Shown: in pieces, positions 24,633 to 32,833 of the stretch
Layout of the letters: each line of letters opens with the position of its first letter
Numbering within the stretch: the stretch's first letter is position 1
Position numbers and translations under genes: made by a program
The notes under the pieces: generated by a model
What the model saw: the letters and a program-made list of their open reading frames with translations, nothing else
What the model was told of the DNA's origin: nothing
Database searches by the model: none
DNA from: Ignavibacteriaceae bacterium
GTDB lineage: Bacteria; Bacteroidota; Ignavibacteria; Ignavibacteriales; Ignavibacteriaceae
Length of the DNA: 41,810 nt
Direction: 5' to 3'
Assembly: GCA_014860115.1 (NCBI GenBank)
Contig: JACZKK010000093.1
Span: 1-41,810 of the forward strand

Positions 24633-26243
24633 TCAAAATCTATAAGTGAGATTAGCGAGAAATCTTCCAGAAGTTCTGGTATCTTCAAAAATGCCTTCAT
24701 AAGTGAAATTCAGAAGAACTGGTTTTAGAATGTAAGTATTCAGATTTATTGAAACCGAATTCTGTTTTAGCTCGTCAATACCCGTTCTGAATTTATAGCT
24801 AGTAAACCTGTATCCAAGCATAATATCAAATCCATAAACTATCGGTCTGTTTAAACTTGCACTCCAGATATCACCTTCTGTATAACTACTGCTTAATTTG
24901 TTGAAAGAAACTGTTGCGCTTGTTTCAATTCCGGGTATTTGTGAATAAGTGATGTAGCCGCCATAATTATTTGAAGGCTTTAAATCACCTCTTCGATAGC
25001 GATAGCCGTAATCACCGCCAAAGTATAAATTTCTTATTGGCTTTAAAGTTAATCTTGTTCTGAATCCTTGTCTGGTTTCATTTTCAATTATACTATCAAG
25101 AGTTGTTTTAAATGTTTCATAATAGATTACATTTTTTCTGGCATCATAAGACAGCATTATAGAAAACAAATCACTCGGACGGATATTGATTGATGTATAA
25201 AGACTTGTCAAAGAAAAATCAGTTTTGTTTTCACCCATTTCTTTCTTGAACAGATCAACTTCTGATGATAGGAAGATCCTTGTGTTTTGAATTGCTGAAT
25301 TGGAGTGCTGGAAGTAAAGAAATCTTCTATCAGTATTGAAATCATTTGTCTGTTCAAAGTAACCCAGAGTGTTTTGCATATCACCATTTGCAAACAAATC
25401 TGCTCTGTTCACGTAAGCTCCATATTCAAACAGCTTGGAATTTAAACCCATATTGTTGAAATCAGGTCTTGATCCAACAGCGGCACCGAACGACCATTCG
25501 TTAATTCCGGTTTCGAACTGCAATCCATCTATCGAACCGATATTAGAAATTTTATTATTGATATGTCTTCCAAGCCAGACAAGTGTTCGTTGGTTGAAAT
25601 CATATCTAATTGCAAGATCATATACTCTTACAGCTTCGGAAAGATTTGAAGAAATTCTGTCCCAGTCATCCGCACGATATGCAAAGCTTATGTATTGTGA
25701 ATAAGAAAAACCTGAGCTTCCAATTCGTCCTGCATTTAATTGGAATGTATATCTCCAGCGCTGATAATCATAGCTCGAAATATTGTTTGTAAAATTAGAA
25801 TATGATTGAACAGACAATCTTCCTGAAAGAGTTGGAATGGGTTCCAATGAAGTTTTTGTAACTACCTCATCAGTTACGATAGTCGGAATAACAACAGGCG
25901 CAATAGTAGTTATTTGAGTGGTATCCTCTTCAGCCTCACCATCATCTATGGAAACAAAAGCATACAGCACGGTATTTAGTTCTAATTTTTTATTACTAAT
26001 AGAAATTCCTGCACAGGAAGTTGAAGATTTGTGATCCACTTTTATAGTCGGTAAAAAATTATTTTTATCTTTCAGAAAAAGCGTATCGCCTGTTTCAATT
26101 CCATCTGTGTTAGTAAACTTAACATAAATATTTTGTGAGGAAATATAGCTAATCTGACCGGAGACGATGTTCTTATTCCCTGTTTGAGCAGAAATTTGAA
26201 CAGCAGTAAACAAAATAAGTATGTAAAAAATTTTACTAGTCAT
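24633..26243 (-). CDS. Outer-membrane beta-barrel protein of the multiheme cytochrome operon
   Basis: This protein of 536 residues has a signal peptide (residues 1-20, MTSKIFYI to ISAQ). A small N-terminal domain (about 25-105, SGQISYISSQNIYVKFTNT) and a Thr/Glu-rich linker precede a long run of alternating aromatic strands from about 135 to the C-terminal FLANLTYRF, a typical outer-membrane barrel end. I start it at 26243, where the signal peptide begins and 2 bp after the 40-heme cytochrome stop; a longer frame runs into that gene. In porin-cytochrome conduits such as MtrCAB, a barrel carries a multiheme protein through the outer membrane. Its place as last gene after two such cytochromes suggests that role, although no sequence similarity to MtrB is evident. 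Confidence 0.82.
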   Translation of the reverse strand: MTSKIFYILILFTAVQISAQTGNKNIVSGQISYISSQNIYVKFTNTDGIETGDTLFLKDKNNFLPTIKVDHKSSTSCAGISISNKKLELNTVLYAFVSIDDGEAEEDTTQITTIAPVVIPTIVTDEVVTKTSLEPIPTLSGRLSVQSYSNFTNNISSYDYQRWRYTFQLNAGRIGSSGFSYSQYISFAYRADDWDRISSNLSEAVRVYDLAIRYDFNQRTLVWLGRHINNKISNIGSIDGLQFETGINEWSFGAAVGSRPDFNNMGLNSKLFEYGAYVNRADLFANGDMQNTLGYFEQTNDFNTDRRFLYFQHSNSAIQNTRIFLSSEVDLFKKEMGENKTDFSLTSLYTSINIRPSDLFSIMLSYDARKNVIYYETFKTTLDSIIENETRQGFRTRLTLKPIRNLYFGGDYGYRYRRGDLKPSNNYGGYITYSQIPGIETSATVSFNKLSSSYTEGDIWSASLNRPIVYGFDIMLGYRFTSYKFRTGIDELKQNSVSINLNTYILKPVLLNFTYEGIFEDTRTSGRFLANLTYRF

Positions 26244-26245
26244 AA

Positions 26246-29236
26246 TTAATTTATTTGTTTTAACCCTTTTACTTTGGCCCCAATACTCCAATTAAAAGTA
26301 TCATGACAATCCCAGCAATTAGTTGGATCTCCCGGGTCATGCTCTTCCAGGAAATCATCCATGTGGCAGCTTAGACATTGCGGCTGATAGTTTGGTTCCG
26401 AGTGACACTGATTGCAATTGACATTATTATGATGACCAGAAATCGGGTAGAATGAATGATTGAAGTTAGCAGGAGTCCAACCATTCATAGTGTGGCAAGT
26501 TAAACAGTCAAAAGAAAAGTTAAGTACTGAATGCGGCGGATCGCTTGTTCCATTATATTCACTCTGATGGCACCCAATGCAAGTGTTTGGTGTATTGTTA
26601 TAATTACCGTCATGGCAATCAGCACAATTTGTAATATTGGCATGTGCACCGAGCAATTCAAAAAATTGATTGTGAATCGGAAATGTTGCCGGCTGCCAAT
26701 CAGGATTAGTTGTATGGCATTGAGCACAATCAGTCGGTAAAGTTAATGCTGTGTGGCTTGGATTTGTGCTTTGCTGGTAATCTGCAGTATGGCAATCGTA
26801 ACAAATAGTTGTCGTTCCAGTAAAACCTGATTCATGACAATCAGAACAGTTCACACTTATGTGCGCTCCGGTTAACGGGAAGTTAGTAAGGTTGTGGTTG
26901 AAGGTAACCTGGTTCCAGGCAACTGAATTATGACACATCTCGCAATTTGTAGGATATCCCTGTGCAACATGTTCCGGCGCAATATTATAATCATCCTGAT
27001 GGCAGGAGATGCAATCGGAATTTAAACCTGTGATTACTCCCTGATGACAATTTGAACATTGAATATTTAAGTGAGCGCCTAACAATTCGAATCCTGCTAG
27101 CGTATGATTGAACGTTGAAGGTATCCACGCAGTTGAATTATGGCATTGTTCACATTCATGAGGAATTCCAGCAGCAATATGATTTGGATTCTGAGCATTG
27201 TTGTATGGATCAGTATGACAGTCAAAGCATAAGTTTGATGTAGTTGTATAATTTCCATTGTGACAGGAAACGCAGTCGTTTGCAATTTCCAGATGTCTTC
27301 CAAGTAATTCGAAATATTGATTGTGAATAGGAAACAAAGCAGGTTTCCAACCAGGCTCTGTTGTATGGCAGGTCGTGCATTCTGTAGATAATCCTAATTG
27401 CGTATGATTTGGATTTGTTGAATTGTTGTAGTTTGTCTGATGACAGGCTATACATTCTGTTGGTGTCCCACTATATCCGCTTTGATGGCACTGCTGACAA
27501 TCCAGAGTAGTATGAGCACCTGTTAATGGGAAAATTGAATTACCATGGTTGAAGGCATTACCTTTACTTCCATCCGGATGACAAGAAAGACAAGCATTAC
27601 TTTCATATATATATCCCTGAACACTCTGGTGTTTATCATCCATCTCCAGTTGATTGTGTTCGTGGCAGCTAATGCAGGTAAATACTGAATAATTATTTGG
27701 GACTTGATGGCAATCCAGGCACTGATTCCACTCACCAGCATGCTCTCCGGTATAAATAGGAAAATACAATCCATCATGGTCAAAGGTTGCGGGAGTCCAA
27801 CCATTAGTAGTATGACAATCCTCACAAGTTGTTGGGAACGCTGCAGCTATATGATTGGGATTTTGTGAATTATTATAAGCATCAGTATGACAATCATAAC
27901 AAAGATTTGGAGTAGAAGTATAATTACCATTGTGACAGCTATTGCAATCATTTGCATTTTCCAGATGCTTTCCAAGTAATTCATAATATTGGTTATGAAC
28001 AGGGAATAGCGCTGGCTGCCAATCTGGATTTGTTGTATGACAGCTAATACAATCTGTTGATAATCCAAGCTGCGTATGATTTGGATTAGTCGAATTGTTA
28101 AAATGAATCTGATGACAGGCGACACATTCAGTTGGTGTTCCTTGATAACCACTATTGTGGCAATCCTGACAATTTGTAGTAACGTGAGCTCCAGTTAATG
28201 GGAAAATGGAATTAGCATGATTAAATGCATTACCTTTTTCGCCTGTGGGATGACAGGTTAAACAAGCTCCACTTTCATAAATGTATCCTTGAACACCCTG
28301 ATGTTCATCATCCATATCCTGCTGATTATGCTCGTGACAGCTTATACATGTAAAAACTGAATAATTGCCTGGTACTTCATGACAATCTGCACAGGCATTC
28401 CATTCACCAGCGTGCTTACCTGTATAAATAGGGAAGTAAGGTCCATCGTGATCGAAAGTTGCTGGTGACCAGCCGTTTATCGTATGACATTGGATACAAT
28501 CTGTTGGAAAGCCGATTGAAATATGATTGGGATTTGTAGTTGCATTATAGGTATCAAGATGACAGCTTACACACTCAGGTGAAAGACCTGTAAAGCTTCC
28601 TCCTTGTTCATGACAAGCAAAACAATTTGAAATTTGGTGACCACCAACCAAAGGGAAAAAATCGTGATCTACATTTAGTGCTGTCCACTCACTTGCAGTT
28701 ATCGAATGACAATTCTCACAATCTTTAGAATCATTTGGATTATGTGCGATACTGAAATCGCTCCCATGACAAGCAAAGCAATCTGTGTTCAGTGGTTCAA
28801 AATAGAGGTCAACATATCTTGAATGACACTGTTGACAATCTGCAGTCAAATGATTTCCAAGAAGAGGGAATCTTCCTTTTTGGTGAAGTCCATTTATATC
28901 TTCCACCATCCAGGATTTTGATGTATGGCATTTTGAACAATCTTTACCAACCGTTCCCTGGTGAAGATCAGTATGACAGGAAATACAGTCAGAATTAATT
29001 TTTGAAAATTCAAGATTTGTGTGACAGCTTCTACAATCTGCAGCCTTGTGCTGACCAGCCAATTCAAATTTTGTTATGCTGTGATCAAACTGAACTTTTT
29101 TAACATCAATTTTCCAGCTTGTCGGTTCATGGCAGAGTTCGCAATCGTAATCGAAATCATCACCATGTGGTGATTGTGGAAATGCAGATACTACTAGTAG
29201 CAGGGCCAAAACTATTTTTTGTGGCAAGTTGCGCAT
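26246..29236 (-). CDS. Forty-heme c-type cytochrome
   Basis: This 996-residue protein has a signal peptide of about 20 residues and, by my count, 40 CXXCH heme-attachment motifs, about one per 25 residues. Motifs repeat in a pattern of paired CXXCH sites joined by stretches such as WTPATFDHD and FPLTGAH, whose His residues are the likely distal heme ligands. Residues 235-458 and 459-682 are a gap-free tandem duplication (224 residues, nine hemes each), and a partial third copy lies near 825-920. It resembles cytochrome c7/c3-type multiheme families rather than OmcA/MtrC. Its start overlaps the 20-heme gene by 25 bp, indicating translational coupling. It should be periplasmic or surface-exposed and conduct electrons along the heme chain. 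Confidence 0.95.
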   Translation of the reverse strand: MRNLPQKIVLALLLVVSAFPQSPHGDDFDYDCELCHEPTSWKIDVKKVQFDHSITKFELAGQHKAADCRSCHTNLEFSKINSDCISCHTDLHQGTVGKDCSKCHTSKSWMVEDINGLHQKGRFPLLGNHLTADCQQCHSRYVDLYFEPLNTDCFACHGSDFSIAHNPNDSKDCENCHSITASEWTALNVDHDFFPLVGGHQISNCFACHEQGGSFTGLSPECVSCHLDTYNATTNPNHISIGFPTDCIQCHTINGWSPATFDHDGPYFPIYTGKHAGEWNACADCHEVPGNYSVFTCISCHEHNQQDMDDEHQGVQGYIYESGACLTCHPTGEKGNAFNHANSIFPLTGAHVTTNCQDCHNSGYQGTPTECVACHQIHFNNSTNPNHTQLGLSTDCISCHTTNPDWQPALFPVHNQYYELLGKHLENANDCNSCHNGNYTSTPNLCYDCHTDAYNNSQNPNHIAAAFPTTCEDCHTTNGWTPATFDHDGLYFPIYTGEHAGEWNQCLDCHQVPNNYSVFTCISCHEHNQLEMDDKHQSVQGYIYESNACLSCHPDGSKGNAFNHGNSIFPLTGAHTTLDCQQCHQSGYSGTPTECIACHQTNYNNSTNPNHTQLGLSTECTTCHTTEPGWKPALFPIHNQYFELLGRHLEIANDCVSCHNGNYTTTSNLCFDCHTDPYNNAQNPNHIAAGIPHECEQCHNSTAWIPSTFNHTLAGFELLGAHLNIQCSNCHQGVITGLNSDCISCHQDDYNIAPEHVAQGYPTNCEMCHNSVAWNQVTFNHNLTNFPLTGAHISVNCSDCHESGFTGTTTICYDCHTADYQQSTNPSHTALTLPTDCAQCHTTNPDWQPATFPIHNQFFELLGAHANITNCADCHDGNYNNTPNTCIGCHQSEYNGTSDPPHSVLNFSFDCLTCHTMNGWTPANFNHSFYPISGHHNNVNCNQCHSEPNYQPQCLSCHMDDFLEEHDPGDPTNCWDCHDTFNWSIGAKVKGLKQIN
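27191..28534 (-). repeat. Two tandem 672-bp units inside the 40-heme cytochrome gene
   Basis: Units at 27863-28534 and 27191-27862 encode residues 235-458 and 459-682. Aligned by hand they have the same length and 175 of 224 identical residues (78%). All nine CXXCH motifs and all FDH/GAH histidines are kept, while synonymous positions differ often, so the duplication is old and conserved by selection and not a recent slippage. Confidence 0.85.
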
Positions 29237-30792
29237 TTAGAGTCTTCTAATTTGAATTTGATGAAAGTAGTCCCATTATTTTCTACTTTAGGATGACATT
29301 TGGAGCAATCAATATTTTTATGAGCCCCATCTAAATTAAACTCTGTTTTGCTATGATCAAATTTTTCAGGTTTCCAATTTTCAAAACTATGACAACGGCT
29401 GCAATCTGAAATTCCTTCAACTTTGAACTGCCCAAAATGAATATCATTATGACATCCTTCACATTCTTTTTTGACTGAACTAAAAATAATTGATGAAGTT
29501 TCATTTTCTACTTTTCGATGACAGGATCCGCAATTAATTGAACTATGCTTGCCCAAAAGAGGGAATTCAGTCTTCTTATGGTCAAATGATATAGTAATCC
29601 AATTATCTGTTTGGTGACAAACTTTGCAGTCATTATTTGGTAAAAATTCAGCTTTAAGCTCATTTTCGTGAATATTTTTATGGCAGTTAATACATTCAAT
29701 TCCAATGCCTTTAAAATGCCAGTTGTTTTGTTGATAGTGACAACTTTCGCAGGGTGTAGCTAAATGAGCGCCGGTAAGCTGGAATTGCGATTTATTATGC
29801 AGATCTAATGTGTATGACGAAGGTCTGAATCCATTCTCGGAATGACAGTCAGAGCAATTCTGAGTGACATTGTTGACGACAAATTGTGCTTTGTGATAAT
29901 CTGTATGGCAGTCGGTGCAAAGAGCAAATTTCATTTTGTAACCTGATGGTGCCTTATGACAATTGTTGCAGCCCACAGATTTATGTTTACCTATCAATGG
30001 AAATTTTGTTCTGTTGTGGTCAAATGCTGAGGAATTAATTTGTTTGAAACTGGCTGTGACATGGCAGCTTGAACAGTTCTGTCCAAAACTTCCTTTATGG
30101 ATATCCTGATGACAGGAATTACAATTCTGGAATGGAATGTTTTTAAATGCCTGATACTTTTTGCCATTCTTGTTTTCGATTTTATGACATCCGAGACATT
30201 CAACTTTTAAATGGGAACCAGTTAATTTAAATGCAGCAGTTGAGTGATCAAATTTTGCTGCGGGTATAAAGGCATCATTATTATGACAATTATTACAATT
30301 ATCACCTAAAGTTTTTTGATGATAGTCTTCGTGGCAGGGAGTACAGTTACTGCTCAGACCAAGATAAGTATTTTTCCTTTTTTTAAGTTTAGCGTCAGAG
30401 ATGAAATCTGATTTGTGACATTCCTTGCACTCAGCAGTTTTGTGTTTACCTGTTAAGCTGAATCCCGCTTTATCATGATTAAATGATTCAGGATTAAAAT
30501 TCACGATCCTGAAATTTCTTCCATGATGTTCATTATGACAGATTGAACAGTTTTTATCTTTTACCTCTGTGCTTGAATGATAACCAGTACCAGCGCTCAT
30601 TCTGGTTTTTATCTCACTATGACAATCCAGGCATTTTGAATTACTTACCTGTTCCCCAAGTTCGTGGCATTTAGTACAATTACTGATTCCTTCCAGGTCG
30701 GCATGAAAGGTTGTGAGATCACCCGGAGAAATTTGAGCATATAAGTAGAAATAAGAACCGAAGAGGAAAACGTATGTAAAAACTTTTAAGAT
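29212..30792 (-). CDS. Twenty-heme c-type cytochrome with non-ATG start
   Basis: The frame is open from a stop at 30802-30804 to 29212. The first ATG is at 30600, but the 64 codons before it encode a clear signal peptide (LKVFTYVFLFGSYFYLYAQ) and two more heme motifs, CTKCH and CLDCH, so the gene starts earlier. Only ATT (30798), ATA (30795) and ATC (30792) are available; AAGGA lies six bases before the ATC, which I take as the start. The product has 526 residues and 20 CXXCH motifs, with FDHxxTxFxLxGxH spacers that supply distal histidines. The upstream oxidoreductase gene ends at 30811 and the 40-heme gene overlaps its end, placing it mid-operon as a periplasmic electron carrier. Confidence 0.88.
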   Translation of the reverse strand: MLKVFTYVFLFGSYFYLYAQISPGDLTTFHADLEGISNCTKCHELGEQVSNSKCLDCHSEIKTRMSAGTGYHSSTEVKDKNCSICHNEHHGRNFRIVNFNPESFNHDKAGFSLTGKHKTAECKECHKSDFISDAKLKKRKNTYLGLSSNCTPCHEDYHQKTLGDNCNNCHNNDAFIPAAKFDHSTAAFKLTGSHLKVECLGCHKIENKNGKKYQAFKNIPFQNCNSCHQDIHKGSFGQNCSSCHVTASFKQINSSAFDHNRTKFPLIGKHKSVGCNNCHKAPSGYKMKFALCTDCHTDYHKAQFVVNNVTQNCSDCHSENGFRPSSYTLDLHNKSQFQLTGAHLATPCESCHYQQNNWHFKGIGIECINCHKNIHENELKAEFLPNNDCKVCHQTDNWITISFDHKKTEFPLLGKHSSINCGSCHRKVENETSSIIFSSVKKECEGCHNDIHFGQFKVEGISDCSRCHSFENWKPEKFDHSKTEFNLDGAHKNIDCSKCHPKVENNGTTFIKFKLEDSKCATCHKK

Positions 30793-30810
30793 TATAATTC
30801 CTTATAATTA

Positions 30811-32142
30811 TTAATGTTTTAAGATTGCTTCGCCAAATTTCTTTGTGATTTTAATCCCCACTTCTTCTAAAAATTTAGTCGGCAGAATACCACCTGCAAA
30901 TATGTAAACCAGATCATTTTCGACCACAACAGGATCAACTTTATCAGAAACACGCAGAAGTACACTGTTATCAAGGATTTCAATCACTTCTGAATTTAGA
31001 ATAATTTTTACCTTACCAATCTTCGAATATTTATTGATGCGCTCAAGGTTCTTGGGTTTTAACCTCGAGAATGAATCACTTCTATAGGAAATTGTGACAA
31101 AATTATTTTCATCAGCGAGCAGAAGAGCACTCTCAATCGCTGAATCACCACCGCCGACCACTAATACTTTTTGGTTATGAATCAGCTCAGGTTCAAGCAG
31201 CCGGTAAGCCACTTTTTCTTTTTCTTCACCCGGAACATCAAGTTTCCTGGGAGAACCTCTTCTTCCAATTGAAAGAAGTACAGATTTTGCTGTATAATGT
31301 CCTTTGCTTGTCTTCACTATAAATATGCTTTGCTGCTTTTCGATAGTTTCAACTTTTTCTTGTTCATTGATAGTGATACTATTCTTAGACAAGACTTCAT
31401 TCCACAATTTGAGCAATTCAGATTTGGAAGTCTCCGAGAGTTTAATTTTTCCATAGAGCGGAAGATCCATTGGAGAAGTCATAACAACTTTTGCTCTTGG
31501 GAAATTGGAAACTGTCCCGCCAAGAGTATCCTGCTCAAGAGTTACGAATTTCAATTTTCGTTTGGTTGCTTCAAGCGTAGCAGAAATTCCAGCAGGTCCC
31601 GCACCAATAATTACAACGTCATAATGAGCATTTCCTCTTGCACCAATTTTTGATGCAAGATAGCTCATCGCTTGTTTACCTTGTTCGACAGCATTTTTAA
31701 TTAAGCCCATTCCTCCTAATTCACCGGCGATAAAAATTCCCGGAATTGTAGTTTCGAATTCCTCACTTATATGCGGAAGCTCAACTCCTCGTTTTTCTGT
31801 TCCTATACAAAGTGATATAGCTTGGACAGGGCAGGCGTGAAAGCACGCGCCATGTCCGACACATCTTGAAGCATTAATTGTTGTTGCTTGTCCATTTATA
31901 ATTCCTAAAATATCGTGTTCAGGACAGGCAGCAACACAGGCTGCACTTCCTATACAAATATCGGGATCAATGACAGGATGTAGTGAAACAGGCTCGTTAA
32001 AACCTAACTCTTTTGCTTTAGCAATTTTTCGTTTTGTACTCTGGGAATGCTTTTTGTTTCTTTTGATGTAGTAATAGAAGAGAAGAGCGATGAAAGCAAT
32101 TACAATTAAATATGCTGCTATGTTTTCTAAGATTACTTCCAT
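30811..32142 (-). CDS. Membrane-anchored ferredoxin-FAD/NAD(P)H oxidoreductase
   Basis: This 443-residue protein begins with a membrane helix (about 9-27) followed by a Lys/Arg-rich stretch, placing the rest in the cytoplasm. A two-cluster ferredoxin domain comes next: CIGSAACVAACPE (Cys63, 69, 73) and CVGHGACFHACPV (Cys94, 100, 104). In both, the second cysteine of the normal CxxCxxCxxxCP is replaced, by Ser66 and His97. Then a thioredoxin-reductase-like flavoprotein part follows: FAD motif VVIIGAGPAGISATLEA (from about 176) and a NAD(P)H motif VLVVGGGDSAIESALLLA. A TrxR C-terminal-like segment PGIFIAGELGGMGLIKNA precedes the FAD domain. It is the likely entry point of electrons for the cytochromes encoded next. 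Confidence 0.9.
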   Translation of the reverse strand: MEVILENIAAYLIVIAFIALLFYYYIKRNKKHSQSTKRKIAKAKELGFNEPVSLHPVIDPDICIGSAACVAACPEHDILGIINGQATTINASRCVGHGACFHACPVQAISLCIGTEKRGVELPHISEEFETTIPGIFIAGELGGMGLIKNAVEQGKQAMSYLASKIGARGNAHYDVVIIGAGPAGISATLEATKRKLKFVTLEQDTLGGTVSNFPRAKVVMTSPMDLPLYGKIKLSETSKSELLKLWNEVLSKNSITINEQEKVETIEKQQSIFIVKTSKGHYTAKSVLLSIGRRGSPRKLDVPGEEKEKVAYRLLEPELIHNQKVLVVGGGDSAIESALLLADENNFVTISYRSDSFSRLKPKNLERINKYSKIGKVKIILNSEVIEILDNSVLLRVSDKVDPVVVENDLVYIFAGGILPTKFLEEVGIKITKKFGEAILKH

Positions 32143-32173
32143 CGCTTAATTGTTATTATAAGACTGACCAAAA

Positions 32174-32677
32174 TTACTTAATTCTTAATACAACTCCAGT
32201 TGCTGCATCGATTCGTATTTCCCATTCCTGTCCGCTGCTTAAAATGAAAAATCTGTATTCCCATCTGTTGTCGCTTTCATCTTTTTCAAATTTCCATTCG
32301 CGGATTTCGCCAGGTTTTGCGTTTAAAGCGACAGTTTTTGCATCGGAATAATCAATTAAGTTCATTCCTGGCTGAACTTCATACTCAAACGAAGGTGAAG
32401 CGCCTTTTATCTCAACCATCGTACCATCATCAATGCGGTATTTTACTTTTAATTCTCCGCCTGAGGATGCAGTCATATAAACCTCCCACACTTTTATTCC
32501 ATTATGTGTGATCATTTCAGTCTTTGTTACAGTTCCCGAATTGATCAGTTTAGCTTTTTGAACCGCCTGGTTTTCAGTGATTGACGAACTGTTGGAATTG
32601 TTAACATCCTCAGAACAGGCAGCGTTGAGCATAACACTAAGAATTATGCTCATCACGAAAAAAGATCTCTTAAACAT
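32174..32677 (-). CDS. PepSY-domain lipoprotein
   Basis: This 167-residue lipoprotein has a lipobox ending LNAAC, so Cys21 is lipidated. Two PepSY-like repeats follow (about 34-95 and 105-167), each with an Ala-rich helix (ENQAVQKAKLI) and then strands EVYMTASSGGELKVKYRID and EWEIRIDAATGVVLRI. PepSY domains often accompany flavin- or heme-based electron-transfer proteins or inhibit peptidases. The next gene, the FAD/iron-sulfur oxidoreductase, begins 31 bp downstream, so this looks like the first gene of the cytochrome operon. The function within the operon is inferred only. Confidence 0.82.
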   Translation of the reverse strand: MFKRSFFVMSIILSVMLNAACSEDVNNSNSSSITENQAVQKAKLINSGTVTKTEMITHNGIKVWEVYMTASSGGELKVKYRIDDGTMVEIKGASPSFEYEVQPGMNLIDYSDAKTVALNAKPGEIREWKFEKDESDNRWEYRFFILSSGQEWEIRIDAATGVVLRIK

Positions 32678-32718
32678 TTTTTTACTCCTTAAATATTATT
32701 GATTGTTGTTAATTAAAT

Positions 32719-32749
32719 AGTATAAAGTTTTTAAATTTTGTGACATCAA
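32719..32749 (-). promoter_or_regulatory. Candidate promoter and Crp/Fnr-type half-site for the cytochrome operon
   Basis: On the minus strand, TATACT (32724 to 32719) is a good -10 box, with TTGATG (32749 to 32744) 19 bp upstream as a possible -35. An ATGTCACA half-site (32746 to 32739) overlaps the -35 and matches eight of nine bases with the right half of the perfect operator at 40936-40950. The start codon at 32677 is 42 bp below the -10. Confidence 0.4.
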
Positions 32750-32779
32750 ATCCAATTGTTTTTTGATACGATAAAGAAA

Positions 32780-32806
32780 ACCCTCTCAAACCAATTATGA
32801 GAGGGT
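32780..32806 (-). terminator. Rho-independent terminator of the giant secreted protein gene
   Basis: Read on the minus strand, ACCCTCTC (32806 to 32799) pairs with GAGAGGGT (32787 to 32780), giving an 8-bp stem followed by TTTCTTTATC. It separates the giant type IX cargo gene from the cytochrome operon that follows on the same strand. Confidence 0.8.
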
Positions 32807-32833
32807 ATTGGGGAGGGCATCATGTTATTAGGG

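Noticed and set aside
26500-30203. Many additional open frames on both strands across the cytochrome genes
   Set aside because: They are shadows of repetitive CXXCH-rich coding sequence; none has a ribosome site, signal peptide or domain, and the cytochrome frames are unambiguous.
26300-30600. Short-period repeats that at first look resemble a CRISPR-like array
   Set aside because: The periodicity is from heme motifs in coding frame with diverged sequence, and there are no near-identical direct repeats with unique spacers of constant length.
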